Below are positions 18,741 through 28,553 of a stretch of DNA of 64,000 bases, in pieces (position 1 is the first letter of the stretch; the number at the start of each line of letters is the position of its first letter). The notes under the pieces are model-generated. The model was given only the letters and a program-made list of their open reading frames with translations, had not been told where the DNA came from and did no database searches. The stretch comes from Thiomicrorhabdus heinhorstiae. GTDB taxonomy: Bacteria; Pseudomonadota; Gammaproteobacteria; Thiomicrospirales; Thiomicrospiraceae. The position numbers and the translations under genes were made by a program. Location of the stretch: contig NZ_JACBGI020000001.1 in the NCBI RefSeq assembly GCF_013391765.2, positions 186,001 to 250,000 on the forward strand. Direction: 5' to 3'.

Positions 18741-19430
18741 CTATTGCTCGATCAGAGTGCTTTCCTGCAAACGCAGGCAACGATCCATCTGGCCAGCCAA
18801 ATGCATATCATGCGTCACAATCAGAATGGCGGTATCCATCTCCTGATTCAGCTCCAATAACAGTTGAAAAACCTGTTCTGCAGAATGCTCGTCCAAATTG
18901 CCGGTAGGTTCATCAGCCAGAATACAGGCAGGCTCGGTAATCAAAGCCCGTGCGATCGCGACCCTTTGCCGCTCCCCGCCGGACAGTTCCGACGGCTTAT
19001 GCAGCATGCGATGACTCAGCCCGACACGCTGCAGCAGTTTTTCCGCTTTATCACGTGCCAGAGTAAAATCGCTACGACGAATTTTTAGCGGCAACATTAC
19101 GTTTTCGATAGCGCTTAATTCAGGCAGTAAATGATGAAACTGGTACACAAAACCCATTTGCTGGTTGCGCAGTCTTCCGCGCTTGACTTCATTTAATTTT
19201 GAGAAACTTTCACCGTTAAGTTCAACTTTACCGGAAGTCGGAACATCCAGACCCGCCAGCAGATGAAGTAGAGTACTTTTCCCAGAACCGGAGGTACCGA
19301 CGATGGCCAGCTTTTCTCCGGCAAACAATTGCAAATTCAAGCCTGAAAACACCTGTGTCTCGATCTTGCCTTCGCGATAGGTTTTCGACAAGTTTTCGGC
19401 GTTTAACACCACTTTAAGCAAATCATTCAT
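18741..19430 (-). CDS. lolD: LolD, lipoprotein-releasing ABC ATPase
   Basis: A 229-residue ATPase that powers release of outer-membrane lipoproteins to LolA. Walker A is [12 protein letters not shown], the signature is [15 protein letters not shown] and Walker B is [13 protein letters not shown]. The Q-loop region reads [12 protein letters not shown], the LolD version. The frame extends 20 codons further upstream into the permease gene, but the family N-terminus corresponds to the ATG at 19430, which has GCGGAGG upstream and overlaps the permease stop. The two genes are therefore translationally coupled. Confidence 0.92.
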   Translation of the reverse strand: MNDLLKVVLNAENLSKTYREGKIETQVFSGLNLQLFAGEKLAIVGTSGSGKSTLLHLLAGLDVPTSGKVELNGESFSKLNEVKRGRLRNQQMGFVYQFHHLLPELSAIENVMLPLKIRRSDFTLARDKAEKLLQRVGLSHRMLHKPSELSGGERQRVAIARALITEPACILADEPTGNLDEHSAEQVFQLLLELNQEMDTAILIVTHDMHLAGQMDRCLRLQESTLIEQ

Positions 19431-20670
19431 AGCGCAATGCCTCCGCAGGCTGGACTTTTGCCGCCTTCCTGGCCGGATACAAAGTAGCAACCAAAGTCAG
19501 CAAAAATGCCAAAATCGTCACCGACCAGACATCCGACCATTCAACTTTGGAAGGGACCTGACTGATATAATAAATATCGGAAGGGAAAAACTGTATCCCC
19601 AACAAATGCTCGATAAACGGAACAATCACATCGATATTAAATGCCAGGCTTAATCCACCGGCCAGACCGAGCAAAGCACCCATAAAACCGATTACCAGCC
19701 CTTGAATAATGAAAATCCACTGAATACTGTTCGGGCTGGCACCAAGGGTGCGCAAAACGGCTATGTCGCCCTGTTTGTCGGTCACCACCATCACCATGGT
19801 CGAGACGATATTGAAAGCCGCAACCATGATGATTAACGCCAAAACGATAAACATCATGCGCTTTTCCATCTCTATCGCTTTAAAGAAATTGGCGTGTTGC
19901 TGACGCCATTCTCGAACGTATAAATTTTTACTGATGACGCCAGACAATTCGTGTTTGACTTTACCGACCAGAAACAGATCGTCCAATTTCAACTGCAGCC
20001 CGCCCACGCTATCTTCGTACTTAAAGAGCTTTTGCGCATCAACCAAATGGATCAGAGCCAAGGAGCTATCATACTCATGCATGCCGGCATCAAACACTCC
20101 GACTACCGTAAAGCGCTTAATTCTCGGCACAATACCAACTGGAGAAAAGGTTCCCTGCGGCGCGATAACGGTTACTTTATCGCCAAGTGAGACGCCAAGA
20201 GAAAGGGCCAATTCGCCGCCAAGAACAATACGGTAATCCCCGCCGTATAGAGAGCTTAGCTTACCGACAACCATTTTGTCGGAGATGTCCGCGACCTCTC
20301 CTTCTTGATCGGGCAAAATTCCGCGCACTAGGATACCACTGACTTTTTTACCACTGGTAATCATCGCCTGTTCGGTTATATTCGGTGCCGCGCCGATCAC
20401 ATGCGGTAAATCAATAACCTTGTCGTACAAACTGCGCCAGTCGCGCAAATGTCCGTCCTGTTCGGTCAAGGTCATATGAGCGGTCATACCGAGAATTCGA
20501 TCGCGCAATTCACTTTGAAAGCCGTTCATAATTGACAATACGGTAATCAAGGCGGTAACACCGAGTGCAATCCCGATCATCGATGACAGTGAAATAAAAG
20601 AGATAAATCCGTTTCTGCGTTTGGCTCTGGTATAACGCAGGCCGAGCATCAATTCAAAGGGAGCTTTCAT
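19423..20670 (-). CDS. Lipoprotein-releasing permease of the LolC/LolE family
   Basis: A 415-residue inner-membrane protein of the LolCDE/LolDF complex. It has one N-terminal helix ([20 protein letters not shown]), a large periplasmic domain of about 210 residues, and three C-terminal helices with the FtsX-like core around [27 protein letters not shown]. Only one such permease gene lies beside lolD, so the complex may use a homodimeric LolF-type subunit; a second gene could lie elsewhere. The ATG at 20670 gives the expected MKAPFEL start. A TTG six bases upstream has better spacing to AAGGA and cannot be excluded. Confidence 0.88.
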   Translation of the reverse strand: MKAPFELMLGLRYTRAKRRNGFISFISLSSMIGIALGVTALITVLSIMNGFQSELRDRILGMTAHMTLTEQDGHLRDWRSLYDKVIDLPHVIGAAPNITEQAMITSGKKVSGILVRGILPDQEGEVADISDKMVVGKLSSLYGGDYRIVLGGELALSLGVSLGDKVTVIAPQGTFSPVGIVPRIKRFTVVGVFDAGMHEYDSSLALIHLVDAQKLFKYEDSVGGLQLKLDDLFLVGKVKHELSGVISKNLYVREWRQQHANFFKAIEMEKRMMFIVLALIIMVAAFNIVSTMVMVVTDKQGDIAVLRTLGASPNSIQWIFIIQGLVIGFMGALLGLAGGLSLAFNIDVIVPFIEHLLGIQFFPSDIYYISQVPSKVEWSDVWSVTILAFLLTLVATLYPARKAAKVQPAEALRYE

Positions 20671-20681
20671 CAACAAGGCGT

Positions 20682-21365
20682 CTAATCCTTTTTTGACTGT
20701 GGTTCAGGTTCATCGGACGGTGAAATAGGTAATTCACTGTTTAGCGGTGCCTTATAGGAGATAAAGACCGGCAACTCGATATGCGCCATGATCGCCAGCA
20801 CACGAATAGCCAGAGTCAAAAGAATGGAGACGATTACAACCGTTTCATAATCCATTCCAAACTCGATTAGCAGCAGAAATGCACTTGCACCGATAAATGA
20901 TGCCGTGGCATAGATTTCGCGTCGAAGAACCAGCGGGACTTCACCGACCAGTACATCGCGAATCATCCCTCCGACGACACCGGTCATAATACCGGTCATA
21001 ATCGAGATAGGATCGGAAAAACCGAGTTCCATCGCCTTTTGGGTGCCGATAATCGTAAATACCGCTAATCCCAAAGCATCCAGAAACAGTAACATTTTTA
21101 CCGGTAGGCGTTTGTAGCGGGCGAGAAAGAAAAATAGCAAAGTGGTGACAACCACCACATAAATATACAGATCGTCTTGAGTCCAGAAGACCGGAACATC
21201 GATAATAAGGTCCCGAAGTGTTCCGCCGCCGATGGCGGTCACCATGGCAATAACGATCGCACCAAACAGGTCCAGCTGTTTTCTTCGGGCTGCCAACAGA
21301 CCGGTGATCGCGAAGACTACCGTACCGAGCAAATCGAGATAATGAAGGGTAAGTGCGAGGTTCAT
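20682..21365 (-). CDS. UPF0126/TRIC-type channel protein (YicG-like)
   Basis: A 227-residue inner-membrane protein of about seven helices built from two copies of a three-helix unit. The repeats carry FAITGLLAARRKQLDLFG with GGGTLRDLI, and FTIIGTQKAMEL with GGMIRDVL, the paired glycine-rich signatures of the family. Related prokaryotic proteins form trimeric cation channels, and YicG has been linked to glycine transport; the substrate here is unknown. I chose the ATG at 21365. A minus-strand TATAAT at 21381-21376 lies just upstream, which would give a very short leader. The lipoprotein permease follows closely. Confidence 0.82.
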   Translation of the reverse strand: MNLALTLHYLDLLGTVVFAITGLLAARRKQLDLFGAIVIAMVTAIGGGTLRDLIIDVPVFWTQDDLYIYVVVVTTLLFFFLARYKRLPVKMLLFLDALGLAVFTIIGTQKAMELGFSDPISIMTGIMTGVVGGMIRDVLVGEVPLVLRREIYATASFIGASAFLLLIEFGMDYETVVIVSILLTLAIRVLAIMAHIELPVFISYKAPLNSELPISPSDEPEPQSKKD

Positions 21366-21390
21366 AGCGACGGCTATTATAAACCAGCGC

Positions 21391-21426
21391 AAAAAAAAAC
21401 GCCCCGAAATTCGGGGCGTTTTTTCT
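21391..21426. terminator. Terminator after sulfide:quinone reductase
   Basis: AACGCCCCGAA / TTCGGGGCGTT palindrome (21398-21420) followed on the minus strand by nine T, and on the plus strand by six T. Confidence 0.92.
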
Positions 21427-21442
21427 AATGCTCAAAGAAGAA

Positions 21443-22759
21443 TTATTTATCTGATTTCAGACGGTTAATTCCCAGCATTTTCATGATGTACTTCTGATAA
21501 ATCGGCTCAGAGTTACCGGCCTTCATATTACGGATGAAGTATTTCTCGAAAGCGATCTTGGCCAAGTGAACCCACTTACCTTTTTTCGCCCAAGTCAGGT
21601 TACGAGGAGGAATCTGCGGCAATGCAACAAAAGCCGCACCGGAATCACCCATATCTGCCAAACAGACCGTGTTCCAGGTTGGTTCCGCAGTTGGTTCTTT
21701 ACCAGCCAGGTTATCTTCGATGTTATGACAGATCGCTGTAACCATAGATTCAATCATCAGACCGGTTTTAGGCGTACCGCAAGGAACCGGACACTTAGAA
21801 TCTACCGGAGGAATCGCAATCCCAACACCCAGAGCATAGATGTTGTGGTATGTCGGGTTGCGGCTGAATTTATCGACCTTAACGAAACCACGAGGGTTAA
21901 CCAAAGGACCTCCCATTTTTTCCGGTTCCGGATCAACTAGGTCACATAGGAATTTAGATCCTTTGAACGCAGGTAGCATCATTGAATACTTAAACGGTAA
22001 TTCATGCTTGTTGATGACTTCACCCTGATTGTTGTACTCGTCAACAAACATGGTGCCTTCTTCGATCTTGGTTACTTTAGCATTACAGATCCAATCGATA
22101 TGACGGTTACGCATTTCGTTTTCCATCAAACCTTTTGAATCACCAACACCACCAAGACCCAGGTGACCGATATAAGGTTCGGCAGTCACGAAAGTCATTG
22201 GAACCTGATTACGGATTTTACGCTTGCGCAAATCGGTTTCCATGATCATCGCAAACTCGTAAGCAGGTCCGAAACATGATGCACCCTGTACTGCACCGAC
22301 GATGATCGGCCCAGGGTTCTGGCAGAACTCTTCCCATTGTTCGTGCGCTTCGATTGCGTGTGGAGTCGTACATACCGAAACGGTATTTCCACCGTGGCTC
22401 TTAGGACCGAAGCCTTCCACTTCATGGAATGCCAATGAAGGACCTGTCGACAAAATCAGGTAATCGTATTCCATTTCGGAACCGTCATCCAAAGTGATTT
22501 TGTTGTTATCCGCATCAAGAGCGGTACAAGTTTGGTGGTAGAACTCAATCCCTTTACGAGTCAAATATGGCTCCAGTTTGAAAGAGATATCTTCAGGTTT
22601 ACGCCAACCCACTGCAACCCATGGGTTAGAAGGTACGAAATTAAATTCGTCGATCGCATTTACAACCTTGATTGTGTGCCCTTTATCAAGGTGTTTGCGG
22701 ATGTCGTAAGACATTGGCAGACCACCGGTACTTGAACCGACTACAACTACTGTTGCCAT
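21443..22759 (-). CDS. sqr: Sulfide:quinone oxidoreductase
   Basis: A 438-residue FAD-dependent, monotopic membrane enzyme that oxidises sulfide and reduces quinone. The N-terminal FAD loop is VVVVGSSTGGLP (residues 4-15) and YLILSTGPSL marks the second nucleotide segment. Three cysteines occupy the positions expected for the active-site trio: Cys130 in VSVCTTPH, Cys162 in GASCFGPA and Cys366 in NTVCLADMGD, matching in spacing Cys128, Cys160 and Cys356 of the Acidithiobacillus enzyme. A further CPVPCGTPKTG segment is at 323-333. The C-terminus has basic amphipathic helices suited to membrane association. GAGG precedes the start codon. I cannot assign the SQR type with confidence. It is the clearest energy-metabolism gene in the window. 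Confidence 0.88.
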   Translation of the reverse strand: MATVVVVGSSTGGLPMSYDIRKHLDKGHTIKVVNAIDEFNFVPSNPWVAVGWRKPEDISFKLEPYLTRKGIEFYHQTCTALDADNNKITLDDGSEMEYDYLILSTGPSLAFHEVEGFGPKSHGGNTVSVCTTPHAIEAHEQWEEFCQNPGPIIVGAVQGASCFGPAYEFAMIMETDLRKRKIRNQVPMTFVTAEPYIGHLGLGGVGDSKGLMENEMRNRHIDWICNAKVTKIEEGTMFVDEYNNQGEVINKHELPFKYSMMLPAFKGSKFLCDLVDPEPEKMGGPLVNPRGFVKVDKFSRNPTYHNIYALGVGIAIPPVDSKCPVPCGTPKTGLMIESMVTAICHNIEDNLAGKEPTAEPTWNTVCLADMGDSGAAFVALPQIPPRNLTWAKKGKWVHLAKIAFEKYFIRNMKAGNSEPIYQKYIMKMLGINRLKSDK

Positions 22760-22905
22760 GTTTATTCCTCTTCTTATTTTCTGATGCGGAAGAACCAGAC
22801 TGTTATTCCGACTTTATGCGAATTACGACCCCGCTTCCCTAACCGGAGCCGCCTCTAAGTACGGAAAATGATGAACGATCCGTCCTCAAAATGAAAATAA
22901 AATTT

Positions 22906-22930
22906 ATCAATAGTTAATCAATACAGTTAA
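22906..22930. repeat. Imperfect direct repeat upstream of the SQR gene
   Basis: ATCAATAGTTAA (22906-22917) is followed at once by ATCAATACAGTTAA (22917-22930), the same word with two extra bases. It lies about 150 bases upstream of the SQR start and just after the RND gene stop. It could be a regulator binding site. Confidence 0.5.
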
Positions 22931-22950
22931 TAATGACCAAAAAAACTTTT

Positions 22951-24186
22951 TTATCTTCCGGCCTTACCAAACGCCATTAGCATTGCAGGAACGACAGCTA
23001 AAATCAATAGAGTTGAAACCGCCAAAGCAAGGATGGTAATTAAACTTGATTGCCAAACCATTGTATTACCACTAAAAACCAGAACGGCCAGACCGACAAA
23101 TAAAATCCACGAAGTAACCCAGATTGCCCGTCCAACGCTGGCTAAAGCGAATTTCACGGCTGAAATCGGATCGGAAAAAAACGAGTTTTGCGCGCGAGCA
23201 TAACGTGAAAAAAAATGAATTCCGTCATCAACAATCAGCCCTAACGGCATCATCATCAACAGCAGCGAGAGCTGAGAATCGGTCTGCGCAGTAGAATTAA
23301 ACAGATAAAAAAGACTCAAGGTCAGGAGTAATGCAACCAAATTCATCGCAATATTCAGTACGGCCAGACGCAAACTTTTCCAGTAGATTGCAAATAAAAA
23401 CCAGAATATGGTCGCAAGAATAAACAACTCTCCCACATGATCAAAAGACTGCCATGCAAAGACAATCAAACCGATTCCGATAACGACAGACATCCACAGC
23501 AGAATTTGCTGCCTCTTAACACCATGCTGCAACCATTCGCTCCAGGAATTCAAACCATGGCGGTCCGCGGTGTTACCGACACGGAATTCCAAAAGCCAGT
23601 TAAGCAGCAACATCGGTAGCCAGCTCAGGGCCACCAGATAGCTGACCAGCACACCGATGCCTACCAACCAGGCTAATGAAGAGAAAGCAGACTCAAAATA
23701 GGCCGCGGCAATAAACCCCAGTGCGGTCGTCAGGTTGGATAAAAGAACCGGCACTGCATTGAGTTTCAATGCTTCGGCAATTGCATCGTACTGAAACAAC
23801 CCGCGAGCCATTTCGCGCAATAGCCCACTCATAATATGTACCAAATTGCTGGTCATTAACGTAATCACCACCACAATTCCCAGCACGGCAGTATTATCCA
23901 GTTCAATTCCCAGCCATCCCAGAATGCCGAAACTCATTGCCAAACTGTACAGACTCACCAACAGCTGTACCATAGCCGCTTTCGGTGATTCCAGTAAATA
24001 TGCGACTGCCAGACTCATAGCGATGACACTTAATAACAGGAGTCCGATCTGGCTCTGTAACGGTTGCCAGTCTAAGAAAAAATTACCCAAAGCGATAATT
24101 AAACTGATCAAAGTCCATACAGTGACTAACGCATTTCGATTGTGCGCCATGATCTGCACCCAGTTAAAAGCCCAACTACCGCCCAT
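22951..24186 (-). CDS. RND-superfamily-like membrane protein lacking porter domains
   Basis: A 411-residue, very hydrophobic protein with about 11-12 transmembrane helices. Two related blocks resemble the helix 4-6 region of RND/MMPL transporters: one around residues 85-160 (ITLMTSNLVHIMSGLLREMA, then LSNLTTALGF), and one around 305-380 (MPLGLIVDDGIHFFSRYA, then WVTSWILFVGLAVL). Complete RND/MMPL proteins have large periplasmic loops between helices 1-2 and 7-8 and exceed 750 residues; here those loops are nearly absent. AAAGGA precedes the ATG, so the protein is not obviously truncated. What it transports, if anything, is unknown. It lies alone between SQR and the divergent mfd. Confidence 0.65.
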   Translation of the reverse strand: MGGSWAFNWVQIMAHNRNALVTVWTLISLIIALGNFFLDWQPLQSQIGLLLLSVIAMSLAVAYLLESPKAAMVQLLVSLYSLAMSFGILGWLGIELDNTAVLGIVVVITLMTSNLVHIMSGLLREMARGLFQYDAIAEALKLNAVPVLLSNLTTALGFIAAAYFESAFSSLAWLVGIGVLVSYLVALSWLPMLLLNWLLEFRVGNTADRHGLNSWSEWLQHGVKRQQILLWMSVVIGIGLIVFAWQSFDHVGELFILATIFWFLFAIYWKSLRLAVLNIAMNLVALLLTLSLFYLFNSTAQTDSQLSLLLMMMPLGLIVDDGIHFFSRYARAQNSFFSDPISAVKFALASVGRAIWVTSWILFVGLAVLVFSGNTMVWQSSLITILALAVSTLLILAVVPAMLMAFGKAGR

Positions 24187-24215
24187 TTAGATTCCTTTGT
24201 TATATTTGTATTATG

Positions 24216-24243
24216 TTTGTGTTTATCTTAACTGGCATATAAT
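24216..24243 (+). promoter_or_regulatory. Putative promoter of mfd
   Basis: TATAAT at 24238-24243 with a poor -35 (TTTGTG, 24216-24221) 16 bases upstream. It lies in the 172-base divergent spacer, 115 bases before the mfd start. Confidence 0.45.
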
Positions 24244-24358
24244 CCACATTTCGCCCTTTAGCCGGAAACTCGTCCCCTGCCGGACGACAGGTAGTTTAAA
24301 ATAGCCTGCATCAACTTTGCACCTTTGCAACGATTAAAAAATATTAAATTCAACGGAT

Positions 24359-27300
24359 ATGACAAAGACTTACTCGCTTTTTAACCCTCAATCTATCAAG
24401 TTAAAAGCACACCGCTCGCACTGGAATCTAAACAACCGCGCAGAGTCCGCTCTGCTTATCGCCAATTTCGCGCAACAAATCGACGGACCGAGCGTTATTG
24501 TTACCGACGATAGCCAGGCGGCCGACCAATTGCAAGAAAGCCTAAACTTCTTTTTACAGGAGCGTCTGCCGGTATTAAAATTTCCGGAATGGGAAACGCT
24601 CCCTTACGACCGCTTTTCTCCTCATCAGGACATCGTATCCGAGCGCCTGAAGACCCTGTATCGTTTACCGGAATGTCAACAAGCCATTCTGGTGATACCG
24701 GTTAGCACCCTGCTGCAAAAAGTACTGCCTCAAAGCTATCTGCACCAATATACCTTTCTGCTGCACAGCGGAGATCGTTTAGACCTCGATACTTTTAACG
24801 AAAAACTCGAAGCGTCCGGCTATCAGCGTGTATCGCAAGTCATGGAACACGGTGAATACGCTATCCGCGGTTCGATTATCGACCTCTACCCGATGGGCAG
24901 TAAATTACCCTTTCGCATCGACCTGTTCGATGACGAAGTCGAAAGTATTCGCAGTTTTGACCCCGAAAGTCAGAGGTCTATCGACACTCTCGAATCGATT
25001 CAGCTCTTACCGGCAAAGGAATATGACTTCACTGCGGAAGGCATTACCCGCTTCAAGCAAAACTTTAAAAGCTATTTCGGCGACGATGCAGCCAACTGCC
25101 AGTTATATAAGAGTGTATCCAATCAGGAAACCGTCGGCGGTCTTGAATACTACCTTCCGCTCTTCCATTCACTGACAGAAACCCTGTTCGACTACCTACC
25201 AGATAACAGCGTTTTCTTCCATTTCGGTGATATGGAAGTGCTTGCCGATAAGGTTTTACAGGACTATCAGGAGCGCTATGAAATCGGCCAATACAATCCG
25301 GATTTCCCGATTTTACAGCCGCAAGATATTATTCTGAAAAATACCGAACTGATGACAAGCCTTAAGAGCTATCATCGTATCAGTTTGCACGAACAAACTG
25401 CTTCCCCGAAAGGGATTGATTTTGACGGTAAGGTACTTCCCGATCTTAGCGTCGAAAACGGTAATGACTACCCTCTGGCTAAATTAAACGCCTTTATTGA
25501 TCGCTACAATAAGCAGGGAAAAATTATTTTCAGCGCCGAATCAACCGGGCGCAGAGAATCACTGCTTGCACTGCTCAATAAACACCAGTGCAAACCGGAA
25601 ACCCTTAACAACTGGTCAGAAGCGCTTGCCAGCGACACACGCTATGCAATCCTGGTCAGTCCGCTGGAAGAATCCATTTGTACTGAAGAAATCTGCGTAA
25701 TTTCAGAATCACAGATTCTCGGCACAACTGTTGTACAACGCCGTCGCAGACAGCGCAAACATCAGGATTTCGACAGCGCCATTTCCAACCTGATCGAATT
25801 GGAAATCGGCCAGCCGGTTGTACATATCGACAACGGCGTCGGACGCTATAAGGGGCTGCAAACACTCGAGATACGTGGCGAAGTCAAAGAGTTTCTGCAA
25901 ATCGAATATGCCGACGAAGCGTTACTTTATGTGCCGGTCAGTGCTCTGCACTTGGTCAGTCGCTACAGCGGCGCCAGTGCCGAAACCGCACCACTGCACA
26001 AACTTGGCAGCGATAAATGGGAAAAAGCCAAACGCAAGGCAGCGGAAAAAGTGCATGACGTCGCGGCCGAACTCTTGGATATATACGCGCAACGTGCGGC
26101 GCGCCCAGGATACGGCTTTAAAACTTCGGATGAAGCTTATCATCAATTTTCCGCCAGCTTTCCGTTTGAAGAAACCCCGGATCAGCAACAGGCAATCGAA
26201 GCAGTTCTGCACGACATGCGCGCCAGCAAACCTATGGACAGACTGGTTTGCGGTGATGTCGGTTTCGGCAAAACCGAAGTTGCCATGCGCGCCGCCTTTA
26301 TCGCTGCCTACGACGGCAAACAGGTTGCCATACTGGTACCGACGACCTTGCTCGCACAGCAGCACTTGGAAAACTTCCGTAACCGTTTTTCCGACTGGCC
26401 TATGCGTATCGAAGTGCTGTCGCGCTTTCAAACAGCCAAACAACAAAGCGAAATCCTCAAGGCTCTAAAAGAAGGTAAGATCGATATTATCATCGGTACC
26501 CACAAACTGATTCAAAAAGACGTCGACTATCAAAACCTTGGTCTAATCATTATCGACGAAGAACACCGCTTCGGCGTACGCCAGAAAGAGCAGCTTAAAA
26601 AGATGCGCACCGAAGTCGATGTCCTGACCATGACCGCAACCCCGATTCCTCGAACCTTAAACATGGCAATGAACGATCTGCGTGATTTATCGATTATTGC
26701 GACTCCTCCCGCGAAGCGTCTAGCAGTACAGACCTTCGTTCAAGAATGGAACGACGACACGGTCCGCGAAGCTTGTCTGCGGGAAATTCGCCGCGGTGGT
26801 CAGGTCTATCTGCTGTTTAACGACATCGATAAAATCGAAAAAATGGTCGAGCATATCGAAAGTTTGCTTCCTGAAGCCAAGGTGAGTTTTGCCCATGGTC
26901 AAATGAACGAAAAACAGCTTGAAAGCGTAATGGAAGATTTCTATCACCGACGTTTCAATATTTTAGTGTGCACCACCATTATCGAAACCGGAATCGATAT
27001 TCCGACTGCCAATACCATTCTGATCAACCGCGCTGACAAATTCGGTCTGGCGCAACTGCACCAATTACGTGGCCGTGTCGGGCGTTCACATCACAAAGCT
27101 TACGCCTATATGTTCACAGGTGCACCCTCTCAACTGACCAAAGACGCCGAGAAACGTCTGGCGGCGATCGCCAAGCACGATACCCTCGGTGCCGGATTTA
27201 TGCTCGCCAGCCATGATCTGGAAATTCGCGGCGCCGGAGAGCTGTTGGGTGATGACCAGTCTGGACAAATTCAGGAAGTCGGTTTCGGACTCTATAGCGA

Positions 27301-27811
27301 ACTGCTGGATCGCGCGGTGCGAGCCTTGAAATCCGGCAAGCAACCGGAACTCAATTTTTCATTGCACGAAGGCTGTGAAATCGATCTGGGTGCACCAAGC
27401 CTGATTCCCGAAGATTATTTGCCGGATATTCAGACCCGTCTGGTGCTCTATAAACGCCTGGCGGCCGCCAAGGACAGTGATCAGTTACGTGAACTGGAAA
27501 TTGAAATGATCGACCGGTTCGGGCTTTTACCTCAACAGGTCAAAAATCTCCTGCAAACCACCGAAGTCAAACTAAAGGTTCAGGCTATCGGCATAACCAA
27601 AGTCGATGCAGGCGAATCGATGATTCGTTTCCAATTCAGCCAGCAACCGGAAATCGACCCGGTAAAATTAATTCAGCTGATTCAGTCCAACCCTAAGCAA
27701 TACATGCTAAAAGGCCAGACCGAATTGAAGTTTTTCGATACAATGCCAGATATTGAAGAGCGCGTCGAAAACATTGAACGCATAGTCGCTCACATCCGAC
27801 TTGATGCCTAA
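24359..27811 (+). CDS. mfd: Transcription-repair coupling factor Mfd
   Basis: A 1150-residue ATP-dependent translocase that removes stalled RNA polymerase from DNA lesions and recruits UvrA. The N-terminal UvrB-like module contains EWETLPYDRFSPH (near residue 80). The polymerase-interaction domain follows from about residue 480 with QPVVHIDNGVGRYKGL. The helicase domains have Walker A GDVGFGKTEVAMRAA, Walker B IIIDEEHRFGVRQKEQL and TATPIPRTLNMAM, ending in HQLRGRVGRS. The C-terminal D7 domain is present. Length is normal (E. coli 1148). It is followed closely by a CsiV-like gene, as in pseudomonads. Confidence 0.97.
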   Translation: MTKTYSLFNPQSIKLKAHRSHWNLNNRAESALLIANFAQQIDGPSVIVTDDSQAADQLQESLNFFLQERLPVLKFPEWETLPYDRFSPHQDIVSERLKTLYRLPECQQAILVIPVSTLLQKVLPQSYLHQYTFLLHSGDRLDLDTFNEKLEASGYQRVSQVMEHGEYAIRGSIIDLYPMGSKLPFRIDLFDDEVESIRSFDPESQRSIDTLESIQLLPAKEYDFTAEGITRFKQNFKSYFGDDAANCQLYKSVSNQETVGGLEYYLPLFHSLTETLFDYLPDNSVFFHFGDMEVLADKVLQDYQERYEIGQYNPDFPILQPQDIILKNTELMTSLKSYHRISLHEQTASPKGIDFDGKVLPDLSVENGNDYPLAKLNAFIDRYNKQGKIIFSAESTGRRESLLALLNKHQCKPETLNNWSEALASDTRYAILVSPLEESICTEEICVISESQILGTTVVQRRRRQRKHQDFDSAISNLIELEIGQPVVHIDNGVGRYKGLQTLEIRGEVKEFLQIEYADEALLYVPVSALHLVSRYSGASAETAPLHKLGSDKWEKAKRKAAEKVHDVAAELLDIYAQRAARPGYGFKTSDEAYHQFSASFPFEETPDQQQAIEAVLHDMRASKPMDRLVCGDVGFGKTEVAMRAAFIAAYDGKQVAILVPTTLLAQQHLENFRNRFSDWPMRIEVLSRFQTAKQQSEILKALKEGKIDIIIGTHKLIQKDVDYQNLGLIIIDEEHRFGVRQKEQLKKMRTEVDVLTMTATPIPRTLNMAMNDLRDLSIIATPPAKRLAVQTFVQEWNDDTVREACLREIRRGGQVYLLFNDIDKIEKMVEHIESLLPEAKVSFAHGQMNEKQLESVMEDFYHRRFNILVCTTIIETGIDIPTANTILINRADKFGLAQLHQLRGRVGRSHHKAYAYMFTGAPSQLTKDAEKRLAAIAKHDTLGAGFMLASHDLEIRGAGELLGDDQSGQIQEVGFGLYSELLDRAVRALKSGKQPELNFSLHEGCEIDLGAPSLIPEDYLPDIQTRLVLYKRLAAAKDSDQLRELEIEMIDRFGLLPQQVKNLLQTTEVKLKVQAIGITKVDAGESMIRFQFSQQPEIDPVKLIQLIQSNPKQYMLKGQTELKFFDTMPDIEERVENIERIVAHIRLDA

Positions 27812-27894
27812 GGTATCCTAAAATACAGCAGTGCTTAATTACCCTTTTAAAAAATTGAGCACAGCAGATAAATTACAAGATTTTGAGAGCAAGT

Positions 27895-28509
27895 ATGCTA
27901 CAACGTTACTTACCAAATACCGTTACACAATGCTTCCTTATCGGTTTAAGTGCACTGATATTCGCTTCTTCCGTAAAAGCCGCCGAAAAGTCGCTGACCG
28001 TCGAAGTGATTGTATTCGAAAATTTCGCAACAAAAAACTGGCTTGAAGAATTCTGGCCTAATCTGCAGCAGCAGCCCCATGCAAACAGACCGGCTAAAAG
28101 TTTTCGTTCTTTTCCAAGCGCCAATAACGGTCTGAACAGCGTCGTAAACCGTATGCAAGCATCCAAAGGCTACCGAATCCTGTTTCACCAGACCTGGACC
28201 CAGGCTTTTTCGGGCAGCAAAAACGGCCCCCTCACCCTGATTGAAAACAGCGCCAGCAGCTCAACGCAATTCCAAGGCTACCTGCAGTTTTATAAAATGC
28301 GTTACCCGCATGTCAAAATGGACATGCAATTCCAACGCTATATTCCGCGTAATATCCGTGACTCTTTCGCCATCAAGCAACAGATGTCGGAAGTCGAATT
28401 ACCAAGCAGCTGGCGTTTTGACTGGCAGGCGACCTCCAAGCTTGAACAAGGCAAACTGTACTATCTAGATCACCCTTTACTCGGCGTGTTGATCGAAGTA
28501 CATAAATAG
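27895..28509 (+). CDS. CsiV-family exported protein
   Basis: A 204-residue protein with a signal peptide (hydrophobic stretch CFLIGLSALIFASSVKA, cleavage likely before AEKS). Family features are the early VEVIVFEN segment, YRILFHQTW near the middle and the C-terminal KLYYLDHPLLGVLIEV. The CsiV family (PF10972) comprises periplasmic proteins, one of which is described as peptidoglycan-binding; the function here is unknown. The gene lies 83 bases after mfd, the same neighbour it has in Pseudomonas. I use the ATG at 27895; the frame opens with a TTG four codons upstream. A strong terminator ends the unit. Confidence 0.75.
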   Translation: MLQRYLPNTVTQCFLIGLSALIFASSVKAAEKSLTVEVIVFENFATKNWLEEFWPNLQQQPHANRPAKSFRSFPSANNGLNSVVNRMQASKGYRILFHQTWTQAFSGSKNGPLTLIENSASSSTQFQGYLQFYKMRYPHVKMDMQFQRYIPRNIRDSFAIKQQMSEVELPSSWRFDWQATSKLEQGKLYYLDHPLLGVLIEVHK

Positions 28510-28524
28510 ATTGCTAAAACTCGT

Positions 28525-28553
28525 AAAAACGCCCTGATCAGGGCGTTTTTTAT
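28525..28553 (+). terminator. Intrinsic terminator after the mfd unit
   Basis: Perfect palindrome AACGCCCTGATCAGGGCGTT (28528-28547) followed by a T run. Confidence 0.92.

Noticed and set aside
24241-24300. CCTG...CAGG inverted bases before mfd as a possible SOS or other operator
   Set aside because: Only four base pairs and no match to a LexA-type box.
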